Under the pieces are notes generated by a model that was not told where the DNA came from, did no database searches, and saw only the letters and a program-made list of their open reading frames with translations. DNA of 64,000 nucleotides, from positions 62,001-126,000 of the forward strand of contig NZ_QTPP01000020.1 in the NCBI RefSeq assembly GCF_003853415.1, given 5' to 3'. This DNA is from Burkholderia sp. Bp9142. Its GTDB lineage: Bacteria; Pseudomonadota; Gammaproteobacteria; Burkholderiales; Burkholderiaceae. Position 1 is the first letter of the stretch. Every line of letters begins with the position of its first letter. Shown piece after piece: positions 12,479 through 23,598 of the stretch. The position numbers and the translations under genes are program-made.

Positions 12479-12509
12479 GGCGCTCATCGAGTTGCATTCG
12501 ATCAGCGCC
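12479..12509 (-). other. Intercistronic hairpin between atpE and atpF
   Basis: GGCGCTCATCGA pairs with TCGATCAGCGCC at 11 of 12 positions around a short loop. It sits in the 129-base gap downstream of atpE. No U-run follows, so a role in RNA stability or partial attenuation is more likely than termination. That would suit the high c-subunit demand, but this is inference. Confidence 0.45.
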
Positions 12510-12566
12510 CCAAGTCTCCGTTCCGCCCTGCGCCGGCTTGCGCCGGACGCATATTTCCGAGGAACC

Positions 12567-13864
<1,298 letters not shown>

Positions 13865-13876
13865 GCTGCTTGTTGC

Positions 13877-14404
13877 TTACCGCCAGGCCAGCGCGATCCA
13901 GTACGTCTTCAGCACGACGAGGTAGGTGACGAGGAGTGCCGGCCAGTGCACGCCGGCATAGCCGTACGCCACTGCGGCGAACATCCCGACCGTCACGCCG
14001 AGCTTCAGGGCTTCGCCCATCACCCAGCTCATCACGGTGGCCGAGCCACCTGCCTTCAGTCGTGCCACGAACAACGCGCTTGGCACCCAGCCGATCGCCC
14101 CGCCCAGAAACGCGGATTGCGCAGCGGCGCCCGGCGACTTTGAAAACAGCCACCACGCCAGCGTTGCAACCAGGGACAAGACCACCTGCGCGATCACCAC
14201 CTTGTAGGGGGTTACGCGCGACGGCTTGCTCACGTTCGGCCCGAACAGCCTCTCGGCTTCCGTCCGCGTGAGCGGAACGATGTTGTTATCTTGTTGCTCG
14301 GCATCCCAGTCGTCACCATCGGACTCGCGCCGCTCGCCGGCCGCTGAAGCGGTGCGTTGCGCTCTGTGATCATCGTGCCCGTCGTTCGGCGCCTGACCCG
14401 CCAT
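13877..14404 (-). CDS. atpI: ATP synthase assembly protein I
   Basis: A 175-residue membrane protein of the UncI family, which helps assemble the c-ring and may aid ion transport. The N-terminal third is hydrophilic and acidic (about residues 1-60). Four membrane segments follow, including VVIAQVVLSLVATLAWWLF and SAFLGGAIGWVPSALFVARL. The start at 14404 has GGAAG seven bases upstream; a frame 12 codons longer lacks a ribosome site. It is the first gene of the atp operon, about 80 bases from the predicted transcription start. Confidence 0.88.
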   Translation of the reverse strand: MAGQAPNDGHDDHRAQRTASAAGERRESDGDDWDAEQQDNNIVPLTRTEAERLFGPNVSKPSRVTPYKVVIAQVVLSLVATLAWWLFSKSPGAAAQSAFLGGAIGWVPSALFVARLKAGGSATVMSWVMGEALKLGVTVGMFAAVAYGYAGVHWPALLVTYLVVLKTYWIALAWR

Positions 14405-14438
14405 CGCAATCTTCCGCAAAATCCTTGAACCCGGCCCC

Positions 14439-14455
14439 AAGCTTTCCGAAAGCTT
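14439..14455. promoter_or_regulatory. Palindrome in the atp leader
   Basis: AAGCTTTC-C-GAAAGCTT is a perfect eight-base inverted repeat around one base, lying 35 bases upstream of atpI and inside the predicted 5' leader. It could be an RNA hairpin or an operator. Nothing in the window identifies a regulator for it. Confidence 0.4.
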
Positions 14456-14485
14456 TCAGGGGTGCCTAGCTAACAAATCCGGGCG

Positions 14486-14514
14486 ATTGTAAGCGATAGT
14501 TGCAAGTGATTCAA
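14486..14514 (-). promoter_or_regulatory. sigma70-type promoter of the atp operon
   Basis: On the minus strand TTGAAT (14509-14514) and TACAAT (14486-14491) are separated by exactly 17 bases. Each hexamer matches the consensus at five of six or four of six positions. It sits 82 bases ahead of atpI with no other gene between, so it is the obvious candidate for the main atp promoter. Confidence 0.7.
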
Positions 14515-14977
14515 GGCTTTAGACGCGACAAAAACCTGCGTAAAACGACGCCTCATCATGTGAAAAACACGCGAATCTACGACGTCCGATAACAGTTGTA
14601 AGGTCGGTTCTTTGCAGCCGTATTTCTTGCGCGAAAAAGTCCGGCGGCGAGGCAACGACGCGACATCGATGCCTGGTGCGGGTGCCACCGCCGCGACGCG
14701 GTTGCAGCAGGAATTCTGCTGTGGCTCGGCCACGGGAAATGACTCGACGCATCGATGCGGGACAGGCCAAATACTGTGACCACCCCCTCGAACGCGATGC
14801 GCGAAATACGCTCGGCTGCGCGCGAGCCGATGGTCGCAATCAGTTGTTGTGCCGCCACAGAAGATCGACTGTGAATCGACGCACTTATCAACAGCCCGCG
14901 TTTCGCCATGACCGCCGACGCCGTGCGCCCTCCCCGCCAAGCTCGCAGCCCGCCCGCACCGCACTTGTCCGAATCGC
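14515..14977. other. Geneless stretch upstream of the atp promoter
   Basis: About 460 bases with frames on both strands but no family resemblance and no codon bias like the neighbours. It contains the end of the permease transcript and the upstream region of the atp promoter. Nothing else is recognised. Confidence 0.5.
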
Positions 14978-16108
14978 TCAGCCGTGAACGAGCAACCACG
15001 CACCCAGTGCCGCGCTCACCAGCGCGAACGGAATCGACACGAGGTGAAACGGCAGCCACATGCGCGGCTCCTTCGCGAGACGCACCGCGATCAGGTTCGC
15101 GAGCGAGCCGATCGCGAAACCGAAGCCGCCGACCGATACGCCGAATGCGAGCGCACGCCAGTCGTGCGTGAATTCCGACAGCAGGATCGCCGCCGGCACG
15201 TTGCTGATGCCCTGTGACAGCACCGCGCCTGCCGCGAACACGCGCAGCGGCGAATCGAGATGGGTCCGCGCGATCGCGTCGTGGACGACGGGCAGCGCGG
15301 CCGCGCTGCGCAGCACGACGAACATCAGCACGAAGATCAGCAGCAGCAGCCAGTCGATCTTCAGGACTGCATCGCGTTTTGCCACCAGCAACGCGATCAC
15401 GACGGCAATCAGGCCCGGCACCGGACGGTGCGCGTCGGCGAGCAGCACGAACGCACCGAACAGCACCGCCGCAAGCAGCGCATGCGTGCGCTGCACGGGA
15501 ACGACCTCGACGTCTCCGGACAGGTCGAGCGGCTGTGCGCGAAACGCGCACGCCGTCAGCACGAGCAGCAAGGCCATCAGCGCGAGGGCAAGCGGCCCGA
15601 GCTCGACGACGAAGCGGCCGAACGACACGCCGCTCAATTGCCACAGGAACAGGTTCTGGGGATTGCCGAGCGGCGTCGCGACGGACCCGGCATTGACGGC
15701 AAGCGCAACCACGATCACGAGCCGGCGGAACGGCAACGGCGTCAGCGCGCGCAGCGACACCATCAGCGGCACGACGACGAACAGCGCGACATCGTTGGTG
15801 AGCCACATTGCGAGCACCGCCGCAAACACGACGAGCAGCATCGCGAGCCCGCGCTCCGAATGCACGTGATGCACGATGCGATGTGCGAGCCACATCAGGC
15901 ACCCGGACAACTCGAGCGCCTTGGTCAGCATCAGCAAACCCGCGAGCGTCGCAACAGTCTGCCAGTCGACGCGATCGACCAGCGCGTCGAGTGGTTGCGG
16001 ACGCAACCATTGCAGAATAATCAGGGCAAACGCCAGCACCGACAGCACCGGCTCCTGTAACAGCCAGCCAAGCCACCGGCGCGGCGCTACCGCGCCCGTG
16101 TTCACCAT
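14978..16108 (-). CDS. SLC13/ArsB-type membrane anion permease
   Basis: A very hydrophobic 376-residue protein with about ten predicted membrane segments in the ion-transporter (ArsB/NhaD, SLC13) fold. The two symmetry-related signatures are visible as LTNDVALFVVVPLMVSL with VNAGSVATPLGNPQNLFLW in the first half, and LSQGISNVPAAILLSEF with GSLANLIAVRLAKE in the second half. The substrate (arsenite, dicarboxylate, sulfate or Na/H) cannot be told from sequence. The start at 16108 follows GAGGCGGGATCG. It begins 13 bases after parB ends and could be cotranscribed with the parAB group. Confidence 0.75.
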   Translation of the reverse strand: MVNTGAVAPRRWLGWLLQEPVLSVLAFALIILQWLRPQPLDALVDRVDWQTVATLAGLLMLTKALELSGCLMWLAHRIVHHVHSERGLAMLLVVFAAVLAMWLTNDVALFVVVPLMVSLRALTPLPFRRLVIVVALAVNAGSVATPLGNPQNLFLWQLSGVSFGRFVVELGPLALALMALLLVLTACAFRAQPLDLSGDVEVVPVQRTHALLAAVLFGAFVLLADAHRPVPGLIAVVIALLVAKRDAVLKIDWLLLLIFVLMFVVLRSAAALPVVHDAIARTHLDSPLRVFAAGAVLSQGISNVPAAILLSEFTHDWRALAFGVSVGGFGFAIGSLANLIAVRLAKEPRMWLPFHLVSIPFALVSAALGAWLLVHG

Positions 16109-16121
16109 CGATCCCGCCTCG

Positions 16122-17015
16122 TCATTCTTCAGTTGCGACGTTGCCGCGCAGGCGCATGAGGATGCCCTCGAGCGCATCGAGGTTGCCGAAGTCGATCATC
16201 ACCTGCCCTCGCCCGCGGCGGCCGAGCTTGATTTTCACCGTCGACGCGAGCAGGTCGGATAACTCTTCCTCAAGACGGCGCGTGTCGCGGCCGCCGTCAT
16301 CCTTCGCGCGCGCCTTCACGGCCGGCACTTCCTTGGTCGTGTGCGCAACCAGCTTCTCGGTCTCGCGCACCGACATGCGCTTGTTGACGACCTGGTGCGC
16401 GAGCGTGATCTGCGTCGCCGCGTCGACCGCGAGCAGCGCACGCGCATGGCCCATGTCGAGATCACCGGCCAGCAGCATCGTCTGCACCGGCGACGCGAGG
16501 TTCAGCAGGCGCAGCAGGTTCGACACGGCGCTGCGCGAACGGCCGACCGATTCGGCCGCCTGCTCGTGCGTGAAACCGAATTCGTCGAGCAGGCGCTGGA
16601 TACCGTGCGCCTCTTCCAGCGGGTTCAGATCCTCGCGCTGGATGTTCTCGATCAGCGCCATCGCGGCGGCGGCCTGATCCGACACGTCCTTCACGAGCAC
16701 CGGCACTTCGTCGAGACCGGCCAGGCGTGCCGCGCGGAAACGGCGCTCGCCGGCGATGATCTCGTATTTGTCAGATGAAATGGGCCGTACCAGGATCGGC
16801 TGCATCACGCCTTGCGCGCGGATGCTGGCCGCCAGCTCCTGCAGGCTGCCTTCATCCATCCGCGTCCGCGGCTGGTACTTGCCGGCCTGCAGCTTGCCGA
16901 GCGCGAGCGTGTTCGGCGCCCCTTCGATCTTCACCGCTTCGGTGATGTCCGCACTGCCGCCGAGCAGCGCTTCGAGGCCACGTCCCAAGCCCTTCTTCTT
17001 TGGTACCGCGTTCAT
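16122..17015 (-). CDS. parB: Chromosome partitioning protein ParB
   Basis: ParB binds parS and spreads with CTP to form the partition complex that ParA moves. The 297-residue protein has the N-terminal ParA-contact segment KKKGLGRGLEALLG, the CTP-binding nuclease fold with VRPISSDKYEIIAGERRFRAARLAG, the helix-turn-helix around HEQAAESVGRSRSAVSNLLRL, and a C-terminal dimerisation region. I chose the ATG at 17015 (GAGGAAGA upstream); an ATG at 17039 would add eight residues. Two parS sites lie 2-4 kb upstream, as in chromosome-1-type partition loci. Confidence 0.96.
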   Translation of the reverse strand: MNAVPKKKGLGRGLEALLGGSADITEAVKIEGAPNTLALGKLQAGKYQPRTRMDEGSLQELAASIRAQGVMQPILVRPISSDKYEIIAGERRFRAARLAGLDEVPVLVKDVSDQAAAAMALIENIQREDLNPLEEAHGIQRLLDEFGFTHEQAAESVGRSRSAVSNLLRLLNLASPVQTMLLAGDLDMGHARALLAVDAATQITLAHQVVNKRMSVRETEKLVAHTTKEVPAVKARAKDDGGRDTRRLEEELSDLLASTVKIKLGRRGRGQVMIDFGNLDALEGILMRLRGNVATEE

Positions 17016-17046
17016 GTCTTTCTTCCTCGCTTCGCTCATGTCCGGA

Positions 17047-17826
17047 TCACGACACCTCGAACGCGCGCACGCGGTCGATCATCTCGGCACCGAACTGGAG
17101 ATACGCCTGCGCACCGCGCGAGTTGCGGTCGAACACGACGCCCGGCAACCCGTAACTCGGCGCTTCCGCCAGGCGCACGTTGCGCGGAATCACCACGTCG
17201 AACACCTTGTCGCCAAAGTGCGCTTTCAGTTGATCGGAGACTTGCTGCTGCAGCGTGATGCGCGGATCGAACATCACGCGCAGCAAGCCGATGATCTTCA
17301 GGTCGCGGTTCATGTTCGCGTGAACCTGCTTGATCGTGTTGACGAGATCCGACAGCCCTTCCAGCGCGAAGTACTCGCACTGCATCGGGATCACGACGCC
17401 GTGCGCGGCGCACAGTCCGTTCAGCGTCAGCAGCGACAGCGTCGGCGGGCAATCGATCAGCACGAAGTCGTAGTCGTCGGCCACGTGTTCGAGCGCGGCT
17501 TTCAACCGACGCTCGCGATTGTCGATGCTGATCAGCTCGATCTCGGCACCGGACAGCTCGCGGTTGGCCGGCAGTACGTCGTATGTGACGCCTTCCGGAC
17601 GCACCCGCGCGTCCGTCACCGATACGCCGTCGACCAGCACTTCGTACACGGTCGACTCGCAGGCGGCCTTGTCGATCCCGCTGCCCATCGTGGCGTTGCC
17701 CTGCGGGTCGAGATCGATCAGCAGGACTCGTTGCTCCTGCGCTGCAAGGCTTGCGGCGAGATTGACCGATGTCGTCGTCTTGCCGACGCCCCCCTTCTGG
17801 TTCGCAACGCAGAAGATCTTTGCCAT
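17047..17826 (-). CDS. parA: Chromosome partitioning ATPase ParA (Soj)
   Basis: A 259-residue deviant Walker ATPase that binds DNA nonspecifically as an ATP dimer and positions ParB-parS. It shows the signature Walker A KGGVGKTTT, Walker A' DLDPQGNATMG, Walker B FVLIDCPPTLSLLT and the C-terminal DNA-contact segment RNVRLAEAPSYGLP. The chosen start gives MAKIFCVANQKGG; ten further in-frame codons upstream lack similarity. It is read with parB (31-base gap) and downstream of rsmG. Confidence 0.97.
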   Translation of the reverse strand: MAKIFCVANQKGGVGKTTTSVNLAASLAAQEQRVLLIDLDPQGNATMGSGIDKAACESTVYEVLVDGVSVTDARVRPEGVTYDVLPANRELSGAEIELISIDNRERRLKAALEHVADDYDFVLIDCPPTLSLLTLNGLCAAHGVVIPMQCEYFALEGLSDLVNTIKQVHANMNRDLKIIGLLRVMFDPRITLQQQVSDQLKAHFGDKVFDVVIPRNVRLAEAPSYGLPGVVFDRNSRGAQAYLQFGAEMIDRVRAFEVS

Positions 17827-17877
17827 CGTTGGTGTGTTCCCTTTACCTTCAAACAAACGGCGCGCTACCGCGCGCCT

Positions 17878-18564
17878 TCAATTCGCCACGTCGACGGCAA
17901 CCTCGATCAGATGCCGTTCGGCATCGAGCATCGGTACCGCCAACCGTATCGTCTGCTTTACGCGACTGCCTTCCGGCAGCCGTGCAATTTCGTCATCCGG
18001 GTGGACACCCTTCATTGCCCAGATCGATCCGCCGGGCGCGACGAGATGTCGAGCAAGTTTAACGAAGTCGGATAGATCCGCGAAGGCGCGGGATACGATG
18101 ATGTCGAATTTTTCCGGCACTTCGACACCCGGCTGCAGCGATTCGACCCGCCCGGTGACGACCGACAGGTTCGCGAGCTTCAGCTCCGCGCGCATCTGCG
18201 TCTGGAATGCAGACTTCTTCTGCACGATATCGTTCAGCGTCACCTGCCAGTCCGGCTGGACGATCGCCAGCACGATACCGGGCAACCCGCCGCCCGAACC
18301 GACGTCGAGCACGCGTGCCGATGCACGGTCACGTAGATGCGGAACGATGGAGAGCGAATCGAGAATGTGCTGGATCAGCATCTGCCTCGGGTCGCGGATC
18401 GCGGTCAGGTTGTAGACCGCGTTCCACTTGCCGAGCAGCGCGACATAGTCGAGCAGCTGGTTGCGTTGTGCATCCGTCAATGCGATGTCGAGCGCGGCCG
18501 TGCCGTCGACGAGCATCCCTTCGAGTACATCCCGATTAACCGCCGGCGCGCGACGCGCCGTCAT
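17878..18564 (-). CDS. rsmG: 16S rRNA m7G527 methyltransferase
   Basis: RsmG (GidB) methylates N7 of G527 in 16S rRNA using SAM; loss gives low-level streptomycin resistance in other bacteria. The 228 residues contain the SAM-binding [37 protein letters not shown] upstream of it, and VTGRVESL and IVSRAFADL downstream. The ATG overlaps the mnmG stop as ATGA, so translation is coupled. Confidence 0.97.
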   Translation of the reverse strand: MTARRAPAVNRDVLEGMLVDGTAALDIALTDAQRNQLLDYVALLGKWNAVYNLTAIRDPRQMLIQHILDSLSIVPHLRDRASARVLDVGSGGGLPGIVLAIVQPDWQVTLNDIVQKKSAFQTQMRAELKLANLSVVTGRVESLQPGVEVPEKFDIIVSRAFADLSDFVKLARHLVAPGGSIWAMKGVHPDDEIARLPEGSRVKQTIRLAVPMLDAERHLIEVAVDVAN

Positions 18565-20531
18565 TGTTGCGTCGGGACGGTGCCGTCCCCCTGCTCGGTC
18601 GCCTCTGCGGCGGTGCCGTTACGACGGCCGAGGCCACGGCGCTTCAGGTGCACCATCAGCAGCGAGATCGCGGCCGGCGTGACGCCCGAGATCCGCGATG
18701 CCTGCCCGATCGTTTCAGGCCGGAACTCATTGAGCTTCTGGCTCACTTCGAACGACAGGCCGCGAACCTCGCGGTAATCGATACCGTCCGGCAGGCGCGT
18801 GTTCTCATTCGCATCATTGCGTTCGATCTCGCTCGCCTGACGCTCGATATAGCCCTGATATTTGATGCCGATTTCCACCTGCTCCTTGATCTGCTCGAGC
18901 AGCACCGGATCGTCGGCAAGCGGCTCCGCCGGCGCCCATTCGCCACCCTTCAGGCCGCAGACGCCGTCGTAGCTAACGCCCGGGCGGCGCAGCAGCTCGG
19001 CGAGGCTGTACTCGTGATCGATCGCCTTGCCGAGCAACGCGGTCGCCTCTTCCGGCGGCAGCGTCTTCGGCGTGACCCACGTCGACTTCAGTCGTTCGGT
19101 TTCACGTGAAACAGCGTCGCGCTTCCGGCTGAATGCGTCCCAGCGCGCGTCGTCGACGAGGCCCAGTTCGCGGCCAAGCTCGGTCAGTCGCATGTCCGCA
19201 TTATCTTCACGCAGGCTCAGGCGGTACTCCGCACGGCTCGTGAACATCCGGTACGGCTCGGCCACACCGCGCGTGACGAGGTCATCGACCAGCACGCCAA
19301 GGTAGGCCTGGTCGCGACGCGGGCACCATGCGTCCTTCTCCTGCACGTAGCGGCCGGCGTTCAGGCCAGCCAGCAGGCCTTGCGCGGCCGCTTCTTCGTA
19401 ACCGGTCGTGCCGTTGATCTGGCCCGCAAAGAACAGCCCGTTGATCGCCTTCGTCTCGAGCGACGCCTTCAGCGCGCGCGGGTCGAAGTAGTCGTACTCG
19501 ATCGCGTAGCCAGGGCGCAGGATGTGCGCGTTCTCGAGGCCGCGCATCGAGTGCACGAGTTCAAGCTGCACATCGAACGGCAAACTCGTCGAAATCCCGT
19601 TCGGGTAGAACTCGTTGGTCGTCAGCCCCTCCGGTTCGAGGAAGATCTGATGCGATTCCTTCGACGCGAACCGATGGATCTTGTCCTCGATCGACGGGCA
19701 GTAACGCGGTCCGACGCCTTCGATTACGCCTGTATACATAGGCGAACGGTCGAGCCCGCCGCGAATGATGTCGTGCGTGCGCTCGTTCGTATGCGTGACC
19801 CAGCACGGCAGCTGCTGCGGATGCTGCTCCGCGCGGCCCAGGAACGAGAACACCGGAATCGGATCGAGATCGCCGGGCTGCTCGTCCAGCTTCGAAAAGT
19901 CGATCGAGCGGCCGTCGATACGTGGCGGCGTACCCGTCTTCAGGCGGCCCTGCGGCAGCTTCAGCTCCTTCAGGCGCGCCGACAGCGACACGGCCGCCGG
20001 ATCGCCGGCGCGACCGCCGGTGTAGTTGTTCAGGCCGACGTGGATCTTGCCGTCGAGGAACGTACCGGCCGTCAGCACGACCGCACGTGCGCGGAAGCGG
20101 ATGCCGATCTGCGTGACGGCGCCGACCACGCGGTCGCCCTCGACCATCAGGTCGTCGACGGCCTGCTGGAACAGCCACAGGTTCGGCTGATTCTCCAGCC
20201 GATGGCGGATCGCAGCCTTGTACAGGATGCGGTCAGCCTGCGCACGCGTCGCACGCACCGCCGGGCCCTTCGACGAATTGAGGATCCGGAACTGAATACC
20301 ACTCTCGTCCGTCGCGGCAGCCATCGCGCCGCCGAGCGCATCGACTTCCTTGACCAGATGACCCTTGCCAATGCCGCCGATCGACGGATTGCAGCTCATC
20401 TGGCCGAGCGTTTCGATGTTATGGGTCAGCAGCAGCGTCTTCGCACCCATACGGGCCGATGCCAACGCGGCTTCCGTGCCGGCGTGCCCGCCACCGACGA
20501 CGATGACGTCAAATTCTGTGGGAAAAAGCAT
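18561..20531 (-). CDS. mnmG: tRNA uridine 5-carboxymethylaminomethyl modification enzyme MnmG (GidA)
   Basis: FAD enzyme that, with MnmE, adds the aminomethyl/carboxymethylaminomethyl group to U34 of several tRNAs. The 656-residue protein shows the FAD Rossmann motif [53 protein letters not shown], and the second signature [17 protein letters not shown]. The gene is the first of mnmG-rsmG-parA-parB, the usual origin-proximal order. MnmC, which finishes the same U34 modification, lies at 47.7 kb. Confidence 0.98.
   Translation of the reverse strand: MLFPTEFDVIVVGGGHAGTEAALASARMGAKTLLLTHNIETLGQMSCNPSIGGIGKGHLVKEVDALGGAMAAATDESGIQFRILNSSKGPAVRATRAQADRILYKAAIRHRLENQPNLWLFQQAVDDLMVEGDRVVGAVTQIGIRFRARAVVLTAGTFLDGKIHVGLNNYTGGRAGDPAAVSLSARLKELKLPQGRLKTGTPPRIDGRSIDFSKLDEQPGDLDPIPVFSFLGRAEQHPQQLPCWVTHTNERTHDIIRGGLDRSPMYTGVIEGVGPRYCPSIEDKIHRFASKESHQIFLEPEGLTTNEFYPNGISTSLPFDVQLELVHSMRGLENAHILRPGYAIEYDYFDPRALKASLETKAINGLFFAGQINGTTGYEEAAAQGLLAGLNAGRYVQEKDAWCPRRDQAYLGVLVDDLVTRGVAEPYRMFTSRAEYRLSLREDNADMRLTELGRELGLVDDARWDAFSRKRDAVSRETERLKSTWVTPKTLPPEEATALLGKAIDHEYSLAELLRRPGVSYDGVCGLKGGEWAPAEPLADDPVLLEQIKEQVEIGIKYQGYIERQASEIERNDANENTRLPDGIDYREVRGLSFEVSQKLNEFRPETIGQASRISGVTPAAISLLMVHLKRRGLGRRNGTAAEATEQGDGTVPTQQ
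19098..19113. promoter_or_regulatory. parS-like ParB site inside mnmG
   Basis: GGTTTCACGTGAAACA differs from the perfect parS TGTTTCACGTGAAACA found at 21007 only in the first base. The 14-base core GTTTCACGTGAAAC is a perfect palindrome. It lies in the coding sequence of mnmG, two kb from parB. Confidence 0.85.
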
Positions 20532-20992
20532 GGTGGATTCCGTACGCAGGACTGCGCACGAACCTATCTGAGAAATGTATGGGCCGAATTATAGCGGGTT
20601 CGCTTTTCACCCGAAGGCCATCCGAATGGTAGGGCCTGTTCATTTGACCGTTTTTTTCGACCGATCGACCAAGCTGTGCCGCCCGCCCCCCGCCCCGCGG
20701 CTGCAACGCCAGCCTGACCTCGACGCACATCATCAAGCTGTGCAAAACCGGGCATCGGACAGCGGCTCGCGAAACTCGACATCGCCGCACCGTCACAGCA
20801 TTTCCGATCGATAGCCCGGTACTTGTCCCCTGTGCAGTTCGTCTCGCGGCAATAACGAGCTGTCGCGCATGCACCGCTCGTTACCCTGTGCGCCCCGGCG
20901 CGATGGGCACCCGCTCCCATCACAGCACTTCCGCTTGTTGTTCCGGCACTTATCCCCAACCCTGGTTCACCGACGCATCGCCCTGCTCCCGG
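20532..20992. other. Geneless stretch upstream of mnmG
   Basis: About 460 bases between mnmG and the parS/terminator element. It must hold the mnmG promoter. One DnaA-box-like TTATCCCCA lies near 20950; this is a single near-match, too little to argue for an origin here. No convincing reading frame. Confidence 0.55.
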
Positions 20993-21027
20993 AAACAAAA
21001 ACGGCGTGTTTCACGTGAAACACGCCG
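20993..21027 (-). promoter_or_regulatory. parS site that also forms an intrinsic terminator stem
   Basis: The perfect parS TGTTTCACGTGAAACA (21007-21022) lies at the centre of a 26-base perfect palindrome (21002-21027; arms start CGGCG). On the minus strand the palindrome is directly followed by TTTTTGTTT and begins 28 bases after the livF stop codon. The element therefore has both the exact ParB site and the shape of a rho-independent terminator for the liv operon. Confidence 0.85.
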
Positions 21028-21054
21028 CCGATCTCCCGCCAACCGCCCCGACCA

Positions 21055-21810
21055 TCAAGCCGTTTTTTTCGCCAGCCCGAGGTAGGTTTCGATCACCTGC
21101 GGATTCTGTGCCAGCTCAGCCGCCGGCCCTTCCAGCGCAAACTCTCCCGTCTCCAGTACATAGCCGTAGTCCGAGATCTGCAGTGCCGCCCGCGCGTTCT
21201 GCTCGATCAGCAGCGTCGCGACGCCTGTGCCGCGCAACGCGCTGATGATATGAAAAATCTCCTTCACGATCAGCGGCGCCAGCCCGAGGCTCGGCTCATC
21301 GAGCATCAGCAGGTCGGGCTTGCCCATCAGCGCGCGACCCACCGCAAGCATCTGCCGCTCACCGCCCGACAGTGTACCGGCTGCCTGCTTGCGTCGCTCC
21401 TTGAGCCGCGGAAACAGCGTGAACACGTGGTCGAGCTGGTCGAGGAAGTTCGATTCCCCCGCCAGCTTGCGGCGGTATGCGCCCAGCACGAGGTTGTCCT
21501 CCACGCTCATCGTGCTGAACAGCTCGCGCTTTTCCGGCACGAGACACATCCCGCGCGCGACGCGCTGCTCGACCGGCAGCGCACCCACGTCGTTGCCGCG
21601 GTACACCACCGCGCCCGACGCATGCCCGGTCACGGGCAATGCGCCCATGATCGCGTTCAGCAGCGTCGACTTGCCGGCCCCGTTCGGGCCGATCACGCTG
21701 ACGATCTGCCCAGCGCCGACCTTGATCGCCGCACCGTGCAACGCCTCGACCTTCCCGTACCGCACCGCCAGTCCCCGCACCTCGAGAATCGGCATCGTCG
21801 TGTCCGCCAT
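21055..21810 (-). CDS. livF: Branched-chain amino-acid ABC transporter ATPase LivF type (operon 1)
   Basis: A 251-residue ABC ATPase with Walker [10 protein letters not shown], signature LSGGERQML, Walker [14 protein letters not shown] and the switch His region. It energises uptake together with the fused LivM-LivG protein and LivH encoded upstream. The ATG at 21810 overlaps the preceding stop (TGATG) and has GGAG in front; the GTG at 21813 lies inside that ribosome site. Last gene of the operon, followed by the parS/terminator palindrome. Confidence 0.93.
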   Translation of the reverse strand: MADTTMPILEVRGLAVRYGKVEALHGAAIKVGAGQIVSVIGPNGAGKSTLLNAIMGALPVTGHASGAVVYRGNDVGALPVEQRVARGMCLVPEKRELFSTMSVEDNLVLGAYRRKLAGESNFLDQLDHVFTLFPRLKERRKQAAGTLSGGERQMLAVGRALMGKPDLLMLDEPSLGLAPLIVKEIFHIISALRGTGVATLLIEQNARAALQISDYGYVLETGEFALEGPAAELAQNPQVIETYLGLAKKTA

Positions 21811-23594
21811 CACTCCACCCCGCCCAGATACGCTTCGAGCACCGCCGGGTCCTGCTGCACGTCCTGCGGCAGCCCTTCCGCGATCCGCGTGCCGAATTCC
21901 ATCACCACCAGCCGGTCGGTAAGGTTCATCACGAAATCCATGTCATGTTCCACGAGCAACACGCTCATTCCTTCGGCCTTCAAGCGCCGCAGCAGATCGG
22001 CGAGCTGCTGCTTCTCCTGGTAGCGGAGCCCGGCGGCCGGCTCGTCGAGCAGCAGCAGCGTCGGATCGCAGCACAGCGCGCGCGCGATCTCGAGAATCCG
22101 CTGCTGGCCGAGCGCGAGGCTGCCCGCTTCGTCGTACATGTGCCTTTCGAGCCCGACGCGGCGGATCTGCCGCGCCGCTTCGGCCAGCAACTGCGCTTCC
22201 TCGTGCGCATTGAGGCGCGCAACGCTGCGCCAGACGCCCGTATGGCCGCGCAGATGCGCGCCGATCGCGACGTTCTCGAGCACCGTCATCGTCGGCAGCA
22301 GCTTCACGTGCTGGAACGTGCGGCCGATCCCGCGCCGGACGATCTGGCGCGACGTGAGCCCGTCGATCCGCTCGCCGCGGAACGTGATCGTGCCGCCGGT
22401 CGGCTGCAGCACGCCGGTCACGAGGTTGAACGTGGTCGACTTGCCGGCGCCGTTCGGGCCGATCAGGCCAATGATCTGCCCCGCCTTAACGTCGAAACTG
22501 ACGTCGTTGACGGCCACCAGCCCGCCGAACTGCTTGCGCGCGTTGTCGACGACGAGCAGCGGCTCGCCCGCCACGGGCTTCGCACGCTGCGGCAACGGAT
22601 CGGCATGGTCGGGCACATGCGCGCGCGGCCCGCGCGGAAACAGCTTCGCGACGAACGGCCACACGCCCTGGCGCGCGTACTGCAGCAACAGCACCATCAG
22701 CACGCCGAACACGATGATCTCGAAGTTGCCTTCCGAGCCGAGCAGCTTCGGCAACAGCGTCTGCAGGTAGTCCTGCAGCACGGTGAGGATCGCTGCACCG
22801 AGCACCGCGCCCCATACATGCGACACGCCGCCGACGACGGCCATGAACAGGAATTCGATCCCATGGTTCAGCCCGAACGGGGTCGGATTCACCGCGCGCT
22901 GCAGATGCGCGTAGAGGAAGCCCGATACGGCCGCGAGCACGGCCGCGTAGATGAAGATCACGACGCGCATCCATGCGGTGTTCACGCCCATCGCCTCGGC
23001 CATCACGCCGCCGCCGCGCAGCGCGCGGATCGCACGGCCGGGCCGGCTGTTGAGCAGGTTCTGCACCGACACGATCGCCGCCAGCACGACGGCCCAGATC
23101 AGGAAGTACAGGCTGCGGCCGCTTCCGAGTTCGATGCCGAACAGGTTCAGCGCCGGTATCCCGTTGATCCCGTCGTACTTGCCGAGCAGCTCGAGGTTGC
23201 CGAACAGATAAAACAACGCGAGGCCCCATGCGATCGTGCCGAGCGGCAGGAAGTGCCCGGACAGGCGCATCGTGACCGCACCGAGCACGAACGCGACGAG
23301 CGCCGTCAGCACGACGCCGACGATCAACGCGAGCCACGGCGACACGCCGTATCGCGTGGTCAGGAACGCCGTCGCATACGCGCCGATGCCGACGAACGCA
23401 GCCTGCCCGAAGCTCGTCATCCCGCCGACCCCCGTCAGCAGCACGAGCCCGATCGCGACGATCGCGTAGAGGCCGATGTAGTTCAGCAGCGTGATCCAGT
23501 ATTCGGGCACCTGCAGCGCGCCGGGCAGCACCGGCAGCGCGAACAGCACCACGAGAAACACCCAGAAGGTCTTGTTGCGTACCATCGTCTTCAT
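21810..23594 (-). CDS. Fused LivM permease - LivG ATPase (operon 1)
   Basis: One 594-residue frame joins a LivM-type permease (about residues 1-325, eight to ten membrane segments, with [19 protein letters not shown]) to a LivG-type ABC ATPase (about 340-594: Walker [13 protein letters not shown], signature [10 protein letters not shown], Walker [12 protein letters not shown]). The linker is a short Pro/Arg-rich stretch. Such fusions occur in several Burkholderia liv clusters. A fused chain fixes the subunit ratio of one membrane and one ATPase domain. The start at 23594 overlaps nothing and lies four bases after the livH stop. Confidence 0.92.
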   Translation of the reverse strand: MKTMVRNKTFWVFLVVLFALPVLPGALQVPEYWITLLNYIGLYAIVAIGLVLLTGVGGMTSFGQAAFVGIGAYATAFLTTRYGVSPWLALIVGVVLTALVAFVLGAVTMRLSGHFLPLGTIAWGLALFYLFGNLELLGKYDGINGIPALNLFGIELGSGRSLYFLIWAVVLAAIVSVQNLLNSRPGRAIRALRGGGVMAEAMGVNTAWMRVVIFIYAAVLAAVSGFLYAHLQRAVNPTPFGLNHGIEFLFMAVVGGVSHVWGAVLGAAILTVLQDYLQTLLPKLLGSEGNFEIIVFGVLMVLLLQYARQGVWPFVAKLFPRGPRAHVPDHADPLPQRAKPVAGEPLLVVDNARKQFGGLVAVNDVSFDVKAGQIIGLIGPNGAGKSTTFNLVTGVLQPTGGTITFRGERIDGLTSRQIVRRGIGRTFQHVKLLPTMTVLENVAIGAHLRGHTGVWRSVARLNAHEEAQLLAEAARQIRRVGLERHMYDEAGSLALGQQRILEIARALCCDPTLLLLDEPAAGLRYQEKQQLADLLRRLKAEGMSVLLVEHDMDFVMNLTDRLVVMEFGTRIAEGLPQDVQQDPAVLEAYLGGVE

Positions 23595-23598
23595 CGCG

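Noticed and set aside
20532..20992. Origin of replication directly upstream of mnmG, as in some bacteria
   Set aside because: Only one near-match DnaA box and no AT-rich tract are present. The gap at 47.4-47.7 kb has far better origin features, and gene direction does not change here.
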